Of a DNA stretch of 64,000 nucleotides, positions 21,362 through 33,777 are shown one piece after another. The notes below the pieces were generated by a model, which was not told the DNA's origin, did no database searches, and worked only from the letters and a program-made list of their open reading frames with translations. Within the stretch, counting starts at the first letter, position 1. Each line of letters starts with the position of its first letter. The position numbers and the translations under genes were made by a program. The DNA comes from Cryoendolithus antarcticus (lineage: Eukaryota; Ascomycota; Dothideomycetes; Cladosporiales; Cladosporiaceae): assembly GCA_002077065.1 (NCBI GenBank), contig NAJO01000018.1:124001-188000 (forward strand), given 5' to 3'.

Positions 21362-24303
21362 TGCGATCTACGAAGAAGGAGACATGACCGTGTACTTATC
21401 TGTAGCCTGCTACTTCTGTGCTCAGCGCCGATGATCAGTGTGCCTGCCACCGCTGCCACCTCCGTACCCTGCGCGGTCACAGCACCATGGCAGTGGATGA
21501 AGGAGGACACCGAGATGTCGGTGTTCGGACTCCAAATTCGAGCGCAGGATCTATCAGAACGCTTGCGTATGTTTGGGCCTGCAATTCCTCGAATCCTTAC
21601 ACTCGGTCGTTTGAATGCGTTATCGGATGCTCTTTATCTCTGTGGTTCGCTTCTGCCGCTGGAAACGTACCCTGTGCGTCGTTCTTGCAGGTCGCAGATC
21701 ATGTAGCACCTTAGCGGCACGAAATCACCGTAGTTCTGTCTAAAGGGATATAATCGCATGTAGTTTAAGAACAGATCTTATTACATCTTTCTTTTATCTT
21801 CAGCGCACCTAGTAGATACCGCGGTGACTCGCATGATCTCATTGTCGATACAGTTAGTCGACATACGTTCTTGAGAGACACGAGCAATCTCCTATGCTAG
21901 CAGACTGCTTGTGGATGCCGCAGCGAGGAGTCGACTACTCGACTATCTTGATAGCAGCGCAGTCGTATTTGTTTCTCTGCCAGCCTATCGTAGCATTATG
22001 CGACGTCTCCTAGTCAAAGTTGTGCGAGCGGAAGATTGTATCCGGGCAGATGCGAGACTAGTATAGTGTAGGCTCTGAGCGTAAGTTATGCCAAATCTTT
22101 TGATCCGCCCGCTGCCTCGTTAACGATAGTCTCAATCGTGGTAAATACTAGGGCTTGTCCACTAAGAGGAAGCTATCGAGCTGCGCAAGACGGCACAAGG
22201 AAGGTGACCGGATAGTCTATGTCCAGGTCTACTTTGTCTGTGTTCGGCTATTGTCCTCGTCTCTCTCCTATGAAGTTGATAAGTGAGATATGAGATGTCT
22301 ACCGTAATCTGCGAGACATCTTATCTAGAGACAGGAGGTGATCGAACCTGACTGAACCATGCCGCGTGCAGTAAATTCCTACACAGGAGCAGGCAGCTGC
22401 GATCACTTAGCTAAGGTTAGAAGAGGGTAGACCGGGATCTTTCGTATAACGCAATTAGTGCTGGTTTTGAGCTGTATTGAGCTTCTGCAAGATTACCAGG
22501 TCCGAGCCAGCAAGCGAGGACGATCCGCCGTCGAAAGCCTCCCTTGATCCATTCCGTCATTTACACAGAGCCAGGAGTGAGTTCGTCCAATGAGGATGGA
22601 GTGAGCAGTAGACATCTCTCCTAATGTACTAGATAAGTTGTCGAGGAGAAAACCGTCGTACGTTCACGGACGCCTTCTCTCTCCTTACGCCGCTCCGTCT
22701 AGCCAGAGCGTGATCCAAGCGGCAACTGCTCAGCCATTGTCCACTAGTGTACAGTCGATCAATCGGTGACACGACCATAGAGTAGCTGCTGATGTCTTAT
22801 GAATTACATATGCATCTTCGCAGTCGGCCATGAAAGCCGATTCAGGCGCTGTCTGCACCACTTGCTCTTTTGACTACGTCTTCGAGCGTTGCAACCAGTC
22901 CGGGCCTCAGTGTGAGGCGTTGCAGCTGCCAGATTGAGTGCGTTGGATACTGTCCAAAATTCAGTCGTTGGCGGCGATCAGCCAGGTCTCTGTGGCTGCA
23001 TATCGCAATTGCACCTAGACTAGGTTCACGTGGTCAATGCCCGGGGGGTTATGCGAGAGGCAGGAAGATCTCATAGCCATATGGCCGATTTTATATCGTG
23101 GGTGTAATGCCCTTGCTGCTCCCGAGGGCCTGAACGTCGAGACCTGTACATATATGGTAGTCGGCCTAAGGCAAGTTCTAGATGACTTGTAGGGCTGAAA
23201 ACAATCCGCTCGATTGAAGATTAAATCAGTCTATCTTCGAAAGCCTGAATACAGACCGGTCACTCGACGTAGGGGGCTCAAGTAGTAGGAGAGCATGCAT
23301 TGCGGCCAATCGACTCTCAATGAGCTTTGAAGGCTCTGGTGCTTTCAAAAGTGGGACGCAAGGAAAGCATCGAAATCAGAAAGCAGATGACGAGAAATTG
23401 ACCTGTAGCACTCCAGAGAAAGCCACAGTCAGGGGTCTCTTGTTCGCATGCATGGAGTTGAGCAGCAACGGTAGCGTGGCTATATCCACAACACACTCAG
23501 CAGATATAAGCGAAAGGTGCCGAGCACCTAAGCGGGCTGACTCTCGGACAAAAGACAGCGACACAGGCAATGGCATCATGGCATTGGACTGGAGTAAAAC
23601 CGCCGAACAGAAAGAGAGAGATCCGACCGTCCATGGGGGTTGCCTATCTACCATAAGGGATCATATTACACCGCGGCGTTGCATCGGGCGAAGAACAGCG
23701 TGGCACCATAGTAGCGGGCGCGAACGCTCATCGGCCCGTCGGAGAGCGGGCGATCTGGGAAAGCATGGGCAGTAGTGTGTGAAAGCCTTCGAGGTGAGAC
23801 CAAAGTTCATTTTGTAAGGTCACATGACGGCAACTGATTCCTGCCGCAGCGAGCTCTGGCGCCACCTGTTGGTCTCCGATGTGCCACGAGAGTACTGATT
23901 GTGACACTTGCCTACAGACGCAGATGCCGTCCTGACATTTGTTCGCAAGCAGAAAATAGGCGCCGGTGCTTCTTCTCGCACGTTCCAATGCCGCACAAAA
24001 TTACAAGATGGTGTTGGATGGACGGTGACAGCAAGTTTCCCGGTCAGAGCCAACCCAGCACACGTGGTGCGATGGCCAGACCTTCGAGTAACGTGAAAGC
24101 GGAGTGTCATCGGCAGATAGATTGCCCGTGAAGCTGAACAATGACATTTGGAAGAACATTGGAGCGTCCAGCGCAGAGAGACCAAGTGGCGTATAGGTGG
24201 CGCAGCGCAAGTACATAGTGTCAGTAAAGTAGGCTTGATCCTCGTCATCTGTGACATGGCATCTCAATTACCACCGGCCAATCAGCTCGATGTTCTTTCT
24301 GCG
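21362..24303. other. gene-poor stretch, nothing recognised
   Basis: 2.9 kb upstream of the transporter. No frame longer than about 150 codons shows a motif or coherent codon use, and there are no terminal inverted repeats, tRNA or satellite. Base composition is mixed, and I see no strong AT-rich block of the kind left by heavy RIP mutation. Confidence 0.45.
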
Positions 24304-24714
24304 TCAGACAAGAGTGCTCAGCATTACGGTGCGGAGCCAGTCCCGTAAGCTTCTTCCAACATGAGCGTAACCCCGAAGGCCAGGGATGTCCAAGATGCCA
24401 TGGGATTTGAGCACTCCAAGCAATGGCCTAGCAGTGAGGCTGCGCTTTCTGATGTGACTGCGAGACTGACCTAGGCGGGCAGCGCTGTGGTCAGCGCAGT
24501 GCTGCTTACCCTGCAGCCCCTGCATGCTGTTCCCGCGGTATTCGTCGTACATCTGGCTTGACCGGAAACATGTGTTGCTATAGTAGCGACAATCCTCCAA
24601 CCACGCGCAACCATTACAGTGCCACCAACGGTCAGATCCCGAGAGTTGGCATTGCCCTTCTCTTGCAAGTCGCAAATCTAGTGGTTCCACAATCTGCAAA
24701 ATCGACAAGACCAC
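24304..24714 (-). CDS. possible cysteine-rich protein exon
   Basis: An open frame of 136 codons begins with GTG, so a real start would need an upstream exon; a good acceptor (TTTTGCAG) lies at its 5' side. The early part is dense in Cys and Trp: GQCQLSGSDRWWHCNGC, then WLEDCRYYSNTCF and QMYDEYRGN. A possible 42-nt in-frame intron (GTAAGC...GCTGAC...CCTAG) would remove 14 codons. The tail is basic (HIRKRS) and ends LRTVMLSTLV. Five Cys in about 32 residues recall small secreted fungal proteins, but no signal peptide is visible in the frame. It may be a decayed fragment. Confidence 0.3.
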   Translation of the reverse strand: MVLSILQIVEPLDLRLAREGQCQLSGSDRWWHCNGCAWLEDCRYYSNTCFRSSQMYDEYRGNSMQGLQGKQHCADHSAARLGQSRSHIRKRSLTARPLLGVLKSHGILDIPGLRGYAHVGRSLRDWLRTVMLSTLV

Positions 24715-26287
24715 CGGCTCCTACCTTTGCCCAATCGTGGCCGGATCGTCACCCGCGAGGCCTTACAGATCTCATCCTTGACTTGCTGCCAGCAGAACGC
24801 GATTGTTGATCGGTAGCTCCCGCGTGCGGCTACAGGGGAGGCATGATGCCCTCGTCGAGTGCGTTTGACTCTATTAATGCAGCGTGATCGCCACCATGCA
24901 TGGTCAGTGACACGTGGTGCGACTTCCACTTGACCTCACTCGCACATCGCTGATCTTCCAGTGATGTGCGCCGCCTATCGAAGGGTTTCGCGGCGGACGC
25001 ACCCCTTCCATGTAGTCCACCGCGTTTGTGCTTGAGTCGGTACGCTCGTCGGGTGTGGGTCTGTAGGTGAGTGGCGACTGTGGCAGGCGCCAGGGGCTGT
25101 TGTCTGGGGCATGGCGCTGGGTCGCGGATATGTCGAGAATAAAGCAACAGCAACCTCCCTTGTACGTTGCAGCACTTCGGCTCGATCCGATCCACCTTGC
25201 GTGCAGCATGTCGCCACCACACCCCATCGCTGGGATGAAGCTGTCGTGAGTTGCGGTCTGCCGAGCTGTGACTTGTCGCTTGGGTGCTAGGTCACGGCCC
25301 GTTGGTAGCATATACCAGATTTTTCGTAGGATCGACGGTGTGTCGGCAGACCCGATCTCATTCACGCAGGTGCTTCGCGGAAGCGGACACTCGTCCGTGC
25401 AATAAGCTTCGTGAATCTTCTACTTCATCTGAGGGATCAGTATGATGGAATGGAATCTGAAATCGCCGGTACTCGCCCACATAGGAGCAGTATGTCACTA
25501 CATTCACCGGAAAAATGTGCATGCTATCCGTCTTCTCGCTTCTCAGCGAACGGTGTATGTAGTGGAGCCATCATCTGTCTATCAGATGAGGGACGGAACG
25601 TGTGAGGTTAGCGAGTATCGAGGTCGCAAAATCTCGACAGCATCGTCGATGTCTTCGCACCTGCATGGAGATCTGCAGAGTTGTACACGATTGCGATACC
25701 CTACAGCGGCGTTAATGACCGTCTCCGGCGTGAGATGCTTGATGAGTCGAGGGGCATCTCAGCACCCTATCCGTTGCCGAAATGTATTGCTACCCATCAC
25801 CTGCACCACTGCCGTCCACCATGCCGCCACTGCACATCCTCTGGTCCAGACCGTACTCCACGCGACTAATGTATGTCGAACGATACGCCGCATCGCCATA
25901 CTGGTGCGATCGAGTATCCGGGTTGTTCTGCGGCGCGTCATCACCGATCCCATCTTGCTGAGGTCCCACACGTTTGGCAGGCCCGTCGAATAACGATCAC
26001 CGGAGTTGACGCCGCAACGTGCAAGCTACCGTGGCAAGTCGTGTACTGCGGACAAACGTGATCGTAGCAACGCCCTCACACAGCGCCTACCCGCCACCAA
26101 TACTAACAACACTACCACGTGAAGCCGCATAGCCATCGTACGACAGACTGTGAAGTGCCAGGTCAATGAGAAGGATGCCGGCACAGCTCTTGTGTGTCCT
26201 GACAAAGCTGCGATCTCTGAAGCCGCAGAGCCGCCTAACAACAACAATCTGCTACGTGCTTCGAAGCTTGGCCGATCCCGGTGCACG
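24715..26287. other. gene-poor stretch upstream of the Zn2Cys6 gene
   Basis: Several open frames on both strands (for example 24830-25222 minus and 25442-25993 plus) lack motifs or a consistent start. Some may be decayed coding pieces. The promoter of the regulator at 26288 should lie at the right end. Confidence 0.4.
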
Positions 26288-27194
26288 ATGAGTGACAGCC
26301 GCGCGGTCGATGTCGCTTCATGGACCGATGGTGAAGCGTCTAGCACTGTAGGCGCTCTGCCCGAAGACGAGTCAGCTGGGAACAGAAAGCGACGCCATCA
26401 AGGGAAGCAAGCCTGTCAACAGTGCCGCCGGCGCAAGATCAAAGTGATACTCACCTCGCTCCACCCTCAATGCCTGCAACACGCTGACAGCGATGCATCA
26501 GTGCGACGAGACCCGGCCGAAGTGCAGATCCTGTGGCAAGGCTAAACTGCCCTGCGAGTATGAGCTACCTGCCGGCCAGACTCGACAGCAGGCGCTTGTC
26601 GAGAATCAATCCAAGATTCAGCATGAGCTCGAAGCGCATGCATCCCTCATCAGTACCTTGCGCACGCTGCCCGCGGACGCAGCAGCGGAAGTGCTCACTC
26701 GACTCCGGGATGGTCAGTACGATGGCATTCTCGTTGGCAGACGTGAATCTCTGGATGGCACCGAAGTCCAGCAGACAACCTACCCATGGGAGTACCCCAC
26801 CGACGACGCCGAAGATGATGCTTCCGGCGAGGAAGAAGAAGAGGCATACTCCGACAACGCAGCCTCTCTTCCACACAGCTATACACAATCCGTCGGCCAG
26901 AGCATGGAACTCTCCTCATCCCAGCAAAGTGGCCAAATGAGTGCCATGTCCTTCGCCGCCATGCCGCAGATGGATCAAAGCCTACCGTATCCTGGATACT
27001 ACGCCCCTTACGTGGCTTATCAGAATCCAGCTGTCGGACAGCAGACTTTCGAAATGGGTATGCCGGGCGAGCAGCTCCAACAGAGCCAAATGAACATGTC
27101 CCAGCAGGCCACGCAGCAGTTCCACATGGGCCCGCCAGTCGAGGAGAATCGCAGTCTGACTGATCAGCGTCCGAAGAGGGCTCCTCATCGCTGA
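26288..27194 (+). CDS. Zn2Cys6 transcription factor lacking the middle homology domain
   Basis: Two exons, 26288-26443 and 26502-27194, split by a 58-nt intron (GTGATA...GCTGAC...CATCAG) give 282 aa. The intron interrupts the zinc cluster exactly before the third Cys. Once joined, the six Cys (43, 46, 53, 60, 63, 70) have the canonical spacing C-x2-C-x6-C-x6-C-x2-C-x6-C, with the basic RRRKIK between. A linker and a short helix (RQQALVENQSKIQHELEAHA) follow, then an acidic stretch (DDAEDDASGEEEEE) and a Gln/Met/Tyr-rich activation-type C-terminus. No fungal-specific transcription factor domain (PF04082 type) follows, so the protein is short for the family. The target genes are unknown. Confidence 0.85.
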
Positions 27195-30040
27195 AGACTT
27201 GTGATAAGCTATCACGTTGGCGTGTTGATGTTGGAAAAGTCCTTGGGTGCTTGCACTCGGCATGGGAAGCCCGGTCATTGCGTTACACCGGCATCAGAAG
27301 TGGCTTTTGCACCAGAATGATAAGTGCGCTCGTCGCCTGAGCAAGTGCAAGCGGGCAGATCATCGTTGGTACCGCTTGTGGGAGACGCATCGCATCATCG
27401 AGCGATCAGGACTCAACAAGAATGATGAGCGCGCCCTTCTCTCGCACTACCAGAGAACGAGTGCATTCCCACCGACTTGAGGAAGGCACGCTCGCCTGGT
27501 GGGAGAAGCAGAGGTGTCGAGAGCTGTAGCTTGAGCATTAATGGCGTTGTCAGGCACAAATGCCCTACCTCGTGGGGCTGGTCTGTATGCGAGAGCGCTG
27601 CTGCGGGTGGATACGTAATGGTCAGTACACCTGTATGACAGAGTCTATCAGGAAGGGCGTTTATGAGAGGTCATCCTCCTCGTCGCCTACACGACTAAGC
27701 GGCTCAGCCCTACAAAGTGACGGCCCAGGTTCCCCTCGAGCCCCATTCCTGTTCCGCCGTCACGCGTACTCGCATACCGTTCAGCATTTTCCACAGTATC
27801 GTCCACAGTGTCTGTATGGCTGGCGTCGTTCCATGTCTTCTCATTGCAACACCATATGGCTTCAGAAATCCAGATTCAAGACCCTCTCGCCCAACGACTC
27901 AATGCACCTCGCGCGGACCGCAAGCGCTCTCCGCAGGCCATGTCTGACAGAGCAGCGAGGCCTTCCATCTCCTATCGAGCCTATTGGCTCACGGGAGATC
28001 GCCTCCTCTAGATCTGATCGATTAGGAATGCTTGGGGGTTATGGTCGGGCCCTATGAACAATACATGAAGTCCACAGGGGACTCGACACCTATAAGTCGT
28101 AGTGGTCCTTGGCCAGTCGTGTCATTACGTCCTTACCATCGCCACGGGTGTCGAGTCTGCTTGTGGCAGTCATGGAGATCTGTTGGAGGCGCGACAGCCG
28201 CCCCTTTTACATCCAGTGCCGCAGAGCGCATACACCGTCGAGACCTGGCGGTCTGAAGGTACTGACTTACAGCTTTCAATCTGTGAGCGCAACACCGTGA
28301 GCTTGGTTCCCGCTGCAAAGAGTAGCCTCAGAGTAATCGCGCGATGCAAATCCCACCCGAGACGAGGCCTTTGAACGCGGTGATGATCATGCCACCTGCA
28401 AATGCGTCACGGAAACGGCCTGAAGGGTAAACTGCTACAAGTTCACTGGAAGGAGCAAGAGGGTGGTACACTGAGTTAAAGAGAGAAGAGCGATCGAGAT
28501 CCTAGCCATGCTCATCGAGATCTCCGTCGAAGAAACGCGGAGGGGCTTCATGCAGGGCGGCTTGAGCGACGATCGTACACCATACCTTGTGAAGCAGAGC
28601 TATGCGCGGACATTTGCATTCGACATTGCTGCTCTCTACCATTCATTCAACGTCGTCAGCCGTGTCGGCCCGCTGTAATTCTGGGAGACCTCTTGTGGCT
28701 ACATGCACTCCTGAAGTGTGTTACACAAGGCACAATTGGATAAGACTCGAGTGCCCTGCTCGCGCGCCGCCTTGCGACACCTTTGTTATATTAAAGAGAG
28801 ACCCCAGTCCTCATCGTCATGGGAGCGGACGGCGGACGACGACAGGACTTGATATGCCTATACGAGAGGCGCCAGTATCTATCCTGCGACTCGTGTAAGC
28901 GGATTTCGGGAGACTACTTAGCGTTTCGTTCCTCAGCGCTACATGAGCACGAGGACAGTCACCAAGTTGCTGTCACATCAAAGACGCCATTCCCGGACGC
29001 TTGACCATGTCGTTAGCTACCACTGGTCACAGAAGTGCCGCTCTGCCCGGAGGTTAAAGGAGCCACGAAGTTACATTCAGTATGGCACGTGAGGTGGTCC
29101 TCCAAAGTAGCGACTCCAGCGACGCAGACTACTGGACCAGCGTACGCTGAGTACTATCTGCACGACAGAAAGTAGCCCATCTGCGCCGAGACGAGCGCTC
29201 GTTGCTGCTGCCGCGGTGGTCAACTGAAAACCTCGGCGTACCTCCCCAGTAAGCGGCGCTGGCTGGACCAGTCAATCAAATTAACGCGTCTGGTTTCTTC
29301 GTCTTTGTTCGAATGATCACCGATGTTGGCAAGACGTTATGATTCATAGATGATGACCGTGGTCTTGAGCTTGCAGAAGTCGGATCCCATCTCCGGTCAG
29401 GGACTTTCCACTCGAGTCGCCCAGATCGTCCAAGGCGCTATATTAGGTGGAGGCTATTGTTGTGACACAACATTGGAATCTCCGGCGCTGCTCACAGAAC
29501 GAACAAATGTCCGAGGTTACGGTGCTTGTGTCACAGGCTCAACCCTTCACTAAAGCTGTCAAAACGGTCGTGGCAGCTGACATGCTCAGATAGTCTTTGC
29601 GGGAAAGCCATTGTCAAGATCCTCGGATGTGGGTTAGAACCCAAATTTACTGGCAGTTGAATTTGATGTAGCGTTGAAGAAAGACCTAGTCACCCAAGCG
29701 AAGTTCACGGGCACAATCCGCGGGGAGCAAGCAAAGCTCGAAATACAATATGTAACGATCTAAGGGTCCCAGGGGACCAGGCATTGGATATATGCCATGT
29801 TGACGGTGCTCTCGTGTTCCGCAACGGTGCCCAGAGGGGGCCGCGGAGCTCATCATAGGCCTAGCCGATCTGGCGGCCATTAGAAACACGTTGGTAGGTG
29901 TAGCGAGATATTTGGGCTGCGGAAAAGCCATAGTATGGAAGTTCCACTTCGCTGTACTCTCCTAGCTTATCGTAGACGTACCGTCGCTCCTGCGTCACCA
30001 ATAGGAATTATAATTGATTACAGACGAAACACTGGTAATC
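27195..30040. other. gene-poor stretch after the Zn2Cys6 gene
   Basis: 2.8 kb with only short frames. The plus-strand ORF 27247-27480 (77 codons, basic, RLWETHRIIERSGLNKNDE) has fair codon use and might be a detached 3' piece of the regulator, but I could not join it by a splice site. Nothing else is recognisable. Confidence 0.4.
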
Positions 30041-30139
30041 GGACAGATGGCCGAGTGGTTAAGGCGCTAGCTTTAGGTCATCATGTGACTCGCTAGTTCG
30101 AAAGAGCGTGGGTTCGTAAGTTGCATCCCAATCTGATCT
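30041..30139 (+). tRNA. tRNA-Leu(UAG), intron-containing, probably damaged
   Basis: The 5' half is a clear class II leucine tRNA: acceptor GGACAGA, then TGGCCGAGTGGTTAAGGCG (A box and D arm). The anticodon stem CTAGC pairs with GCTAG at 30093-30097 after a 13-nt insert at the normal intron position, leaving the loop TTTAGGC, anticodon UAG. The 3' half is odd. The T stem GTGGG (30108-30112) faces CCCAA with one mismatch, and the T loop is 14 nt (30113-30126) instead of 7. The acceptor 3' strand TCTGATC has one A-A mismatch and one G-U pair. It may be a pseudogene. Confidence 0.55.
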
Positions 30140-30323
30140 TTCTTTCACGTTTCTTACGATCCACAGGAACCCCACTCTGTTCACTTGTTCTTTTGTTGTT
30201 TGACGACAGTTCTTCTTTTGTCGTTTGGTGTCACATTTTCTCTAAGGGACTACACGAAACGCTGCAGAGAGACGCAATAGAATACACAGCTATTCATTTG
30301 CTACCCTAGTATCACCCGCAGCG

Positions 30324-32063
30324 TCAGAACAGCCCCACCGTTTCGAACAGCAATGGGTTCCCTTCGATCGCTAGCCATGCAATGCCCGCGTACACGACCA
30401 ACTTCGTTATGACCTCGACATCATACCTTATCCGCGGTTTGTCGAGTGCAGAAAACATGTTCCTGTCCTCTTGTTCATCCTCTTTGCCGCTGTCGCTGGA
30501 CGCTCCTGCGTCACTTAGAGGGGGTGTGAGGAGATTAATATCAGTTGGCTGTACATGCAAAGTTCGCTCCGTACGCGATGGTTTGATAGCGTCCAGGTAG
30601 TCAACTGCTTCATCAGAAGACGGCGATGCCAGTACATCGTCGATTGCAGGTTGCTGCGGTCGCACAGAAGGCTTCGACCGTGTACGTCTGCGTGTGACAT
30701 TTTCGCTAGAGCGACTATTCCTTCTCTGCTGTGCTCGATTTGCGATGAACTCTCGTACATCTGCTTCAGACTGCGGGCCAATGGAAATGGTCCTCTTCCT
30801 TGTCTTGGACAGCATCGAAGGAATCTCGGAGGCTGGTGGAATAACATTGTCGTCCTTGCGTAGTGCTGGGACGCTTTGATAGTATCTGCAAACTGTTAGC
30901 CACATACTGTCTTGTCTCCAGATGCGCTGCATGTCCTGGGAGACTCACCGCGCTTGTAAAAAGTATCTACGAGGAAGCCGAAATCCCCAGTGGTCTACGA
31001 AACGGAAAATAGGAGGTAGGCACCTCAATAGTGTCGGCTTCGCGATCGCACGCCATAGAAACACTATGATTATTCCGCTAACGATCCGTACGACCATCTT
31101 GAGATAGTCCTCCGGGCTCTTCAATGAGGCTACTCCTTCCACTGTCATCGTCGTTCGTATCGGGAAGTCCCACCATGCAATCAACCCTCCCATCACCACT
31201 CCAGTGAACGCAACGCTATCGTCGAAGCACGGGCAGTTGTCCGCAGGCTCGGGGTGGAAGCGTACCGCGAATCCTAGGATCAGGAGGGCAATCCCTAAAC
31301 TCAGCCCACCACCAGTCACAATCCAAGCATCGAAGGCTGGCCCGAATGCTATGCGAATCCACGCTATCAAGCCGCCTAAGAGACCTCCGAAGATAACATC
31401 GAAGAAGCCGTGCATGCCACAGTACATGCGGCCGATGCTTATCGAGATGGCGTAACAGTACAATCCGCCAGCCAGCGAGTAGTAGACCATAGGTGACATG
31501 TCGGGCGAGGCCGTGTGCAGCTTGAACAGTAGATAGATAGCCACTGAGACAGCGTTCGTAGTATGTGTTGATGGGAAGCCATACTCCAGCGCGGCAGATC
31601 CAGACATCGTGATTCTTTGCAATGGTGGTGACAGCGGCCGAGGGAGACAGAGCATATCCTTCACGTAGCCACTTAAATACACACCCGCGGCCAACATGTG
31701 CACCATGGCGATCCCAGATTCACGATAGCCACACCAGAAGCATACGGGTAAGCCAGCCATGAAGAAGGTATGCGTGCCCAGGTTGGCTGTCATCGCGAAG
31801 TAGGAGTCCAGTACTGGCGAGCGGCATATCTCCTGAAATCGCGCCAAGTATGGCGTCTCGAGACGAACGATCGGAATGAGTTGCTGACGCAGGCGATATC
31901 GCCATTTCGGTAGGCGTTTTTGATAGTGGTCGATACCTTTCAGTCCAGCATCTGGGTGCTTGAATGGCGAGGGCGTTCTTGACCAAGCGCGGTCAGGTAC
32001 ATCGTCTGCCATTGACTTATCGGGTTCTTCAGGAGGTCTGTGGAGATGATCTGAAGTGGCCAT
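30324..32063 (-). CDS. LCB3: sphingoid long-chain base phosphate phosphatase (Lcb3/Ysr2-like)
   Basis: Two exons, 32063-30949 and 30885-30324, with a 63-nt intron (GTGAGT...GGCTAAC...TTGCAG) give 558 aa. The three PAP2 phosphatase motifs are in order: KDMLCLPRP (K-x6-RP), GFPSTHTTNA (the PSGH-type motif, here PSTH as in this subfamily) and SIGRMYCGMHGFFDVIFG (S-x-GR-x5-H-x3-D). About eight hydrophobic segments surround them. Family members remove phosphate from dihydrosphingosine- and phytosphingosine-1-phosphate in the ER. The second exon adds a long basic, Ser-rich cytosolic insert (RKRTISIGPQ, RRRTRSKPS) and a final membrane segment (VITKLVVYAGIAWLAI). An upstream GTG in frame was not used as start. 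Confidence 0.92.
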
Positions 32064-32370
32064 GTCTGCCGGCACTCAAGTTTGGATGAGCGTCTGTTGG
32101 CCTCACGGCCTCATAGCTCGCAGCGTAGCTATCTTGTGTGAGATCGCCATAATCACCAGTCGATGTTCAAATTGCCCATATCATGATCGGACACGACTCC
32201 GCTATGGTGGTTGCATTGGTGTCGCGTGGGGTGAACATGTTTGGCCTTGGCGGACAGACTTCTGCGGTGCGATGAGAGTCACTTCACTTCACTCTGTCAA
32301 TGCCGGCACGACAATCGATAGAACACAGCGAACTAACGATTATAAGCACATCGAGCTCCCAAGTATCAGC
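32064..32370. promoter_or_regulatory. 307-bp divergent promoter region (LCB3-like / SEN54)
   Basis: The two start codons face away from each other across 307 bp with no supported ORF, so both promoters must lie here or overlap the genes. No distinctive motif is recognised. Confidence 0.45.
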
Positions 32371-33667
32371 ATGGCGGACGCCGATGAAGCAGAAATGCCA
32401 CGAGGCAATGTCATCGAAGAAGATGTCGACCTCTCCGATGAAGCCCAAGACTTTCGTTTCCTCTCAGCACTTTCGTTAGTCTTTCCAGTCAATTGTACAG
32501 AACGCTACAGATGACTGATCAACGTCCAGATCCCAAGATGCCAAAATCCCCAAGCGCGGTGAGAAGGACTTCGAACCCCACGCGACGTCTTTGCAGTCGA
32601 ATACTCTCGCCGCCTCGCGCCAAGCAATGCACAACGCTCTAGCCTTTCAACGCAGCCATGCCCCGAAGACTCACACGCTCGCCACCTATCATCTCGAGTC
32701 AAATATGGCCTACTGCTACGCTCCTCGGGGTCCACTCTTCGCCCGCATGGGCTCCACCTTCTCTGCCATCGACGACCCTCTTGGAAACGACGAACGCCGA
32801 GGCCAACGACTATGGTTATTGCCTGAGGAAGTGCTGTATTTACTTGAGCGGGGTACTGTGGATGTGCGGTGGCCGTCCGAGGTAGACGATGAGGAAGGCT
32901 TGCCGATGAGTCTGCAAGCTGGGTATGCGATGTTCATCGGCGGCAATGGTGGTCTGACGTTCGAGCGGTTGTCGGTGTACTCTGCGCTTAAGAGACAGGG
33001 GTACACTGCACTGCGGGCGCCAAGCTGGGACGGACCTGGACCACCGACTCACGCTCAAAATGGACCATCTTTTCTTGCGCAGCAAGGATTATTTGAACTG
33101 GGCCTGAGTAGGTGGTGGCGAACGCTGTTCTGGACGGTACGGGAAGAAGATATCGACTACCGTGAAACTTTGCTACAGCCAGGACTCTATCGCAACTACT
33201 CCGAAATCTATCGACGCCTGGCCCTCATACCCTTCCACGATACACCAGCGATAACCCCCGACGTTGCCACCCCTGCCACCGATCCTGCCTTCCGCATCAC
33301 ATACCACCTCTACAAACCCGGCAACACGACATTCAAAAAGAGCCTGCCCGGTCCACCAGACTTCCGCGTCGCCGTGATCGACGGTCGCGCAACGTTGATG
33401 CCTACACTCTCTCAGCTCTCAGCTTTGCTTGACACGACCCCCTACGACCCACCAAAGGACGCGCAGCAGCTATATCCGACGTTGAAACAAGGGTACAGAA
33501 ACGTCATCCTCGCAGTGGTGGATCAGGGCGTCACAAGCTATATGAGAGTCAGTGATGCGGTGTTTGGACGGGAGAAGCTGTATGATCGTGTAGTGTCGGG
33601 GAGAGGGGGGAAAGGAGGCAGAGGTGGAAGGGGAGGCAGCAGAGGTGGGAGAGGGAGAGGCAAGTGA
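32371..33667 (+). CDS. SEN54: tRNA-splicing endonuclease subunit Sen54
   Basis: Two exons, 32371-32474 and 32530-33667, with a 55-nt intron (GTTAGT...ATGACTGATC...CCAG) give 413 aa. The N-terminal Sen54 domain is recognisable: QDAKIPKRGEKDFEP, GPLFARMGSTFSAIDDP (the family's ...G-x-F) and WLLPEEVLYLLERGTVDVRW, then SLQAGYAMFIG and RLSVYSALKRQGY. The C-terminal part has the endonuclease-fold end (YRNVILAVVDQGVTSYMRVS). Sen54 is a structural subunit that, with Sen2, Sen34 and Sen15, cleaves intron-containing pre-tRNAs. A Gly/Arg tail (GRGGKGGRGGRGG, 22 residues) ends the protein, and the neighbouring DBR1 has a similar one. Confidence 0.92.
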
Positions 33668-33777
33668 GAGCGACCTAGGATGATGCCTCAGCAATTGCTT
33701 TGCGTCTTCCGAGATCTCGAAGCTCAAGGTATTGCGGACGCCGCGTTACTCAGCGGCGAGGCCTTCAGCAAGAGACG

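Noticed and set aside
21362..25000. Possible RIP-mutated transposon
   Set aside because: I see no terminal repeats, no target-site duplication, no transposase or polymerase motif and no strong AT enrichment.
25442..25993. 183-codon plus-strand ORF upstream of the Zn2Cys6 gene
   Set aside because: No motif, no family resemblance and uneven codon use; it may be chance or decay.
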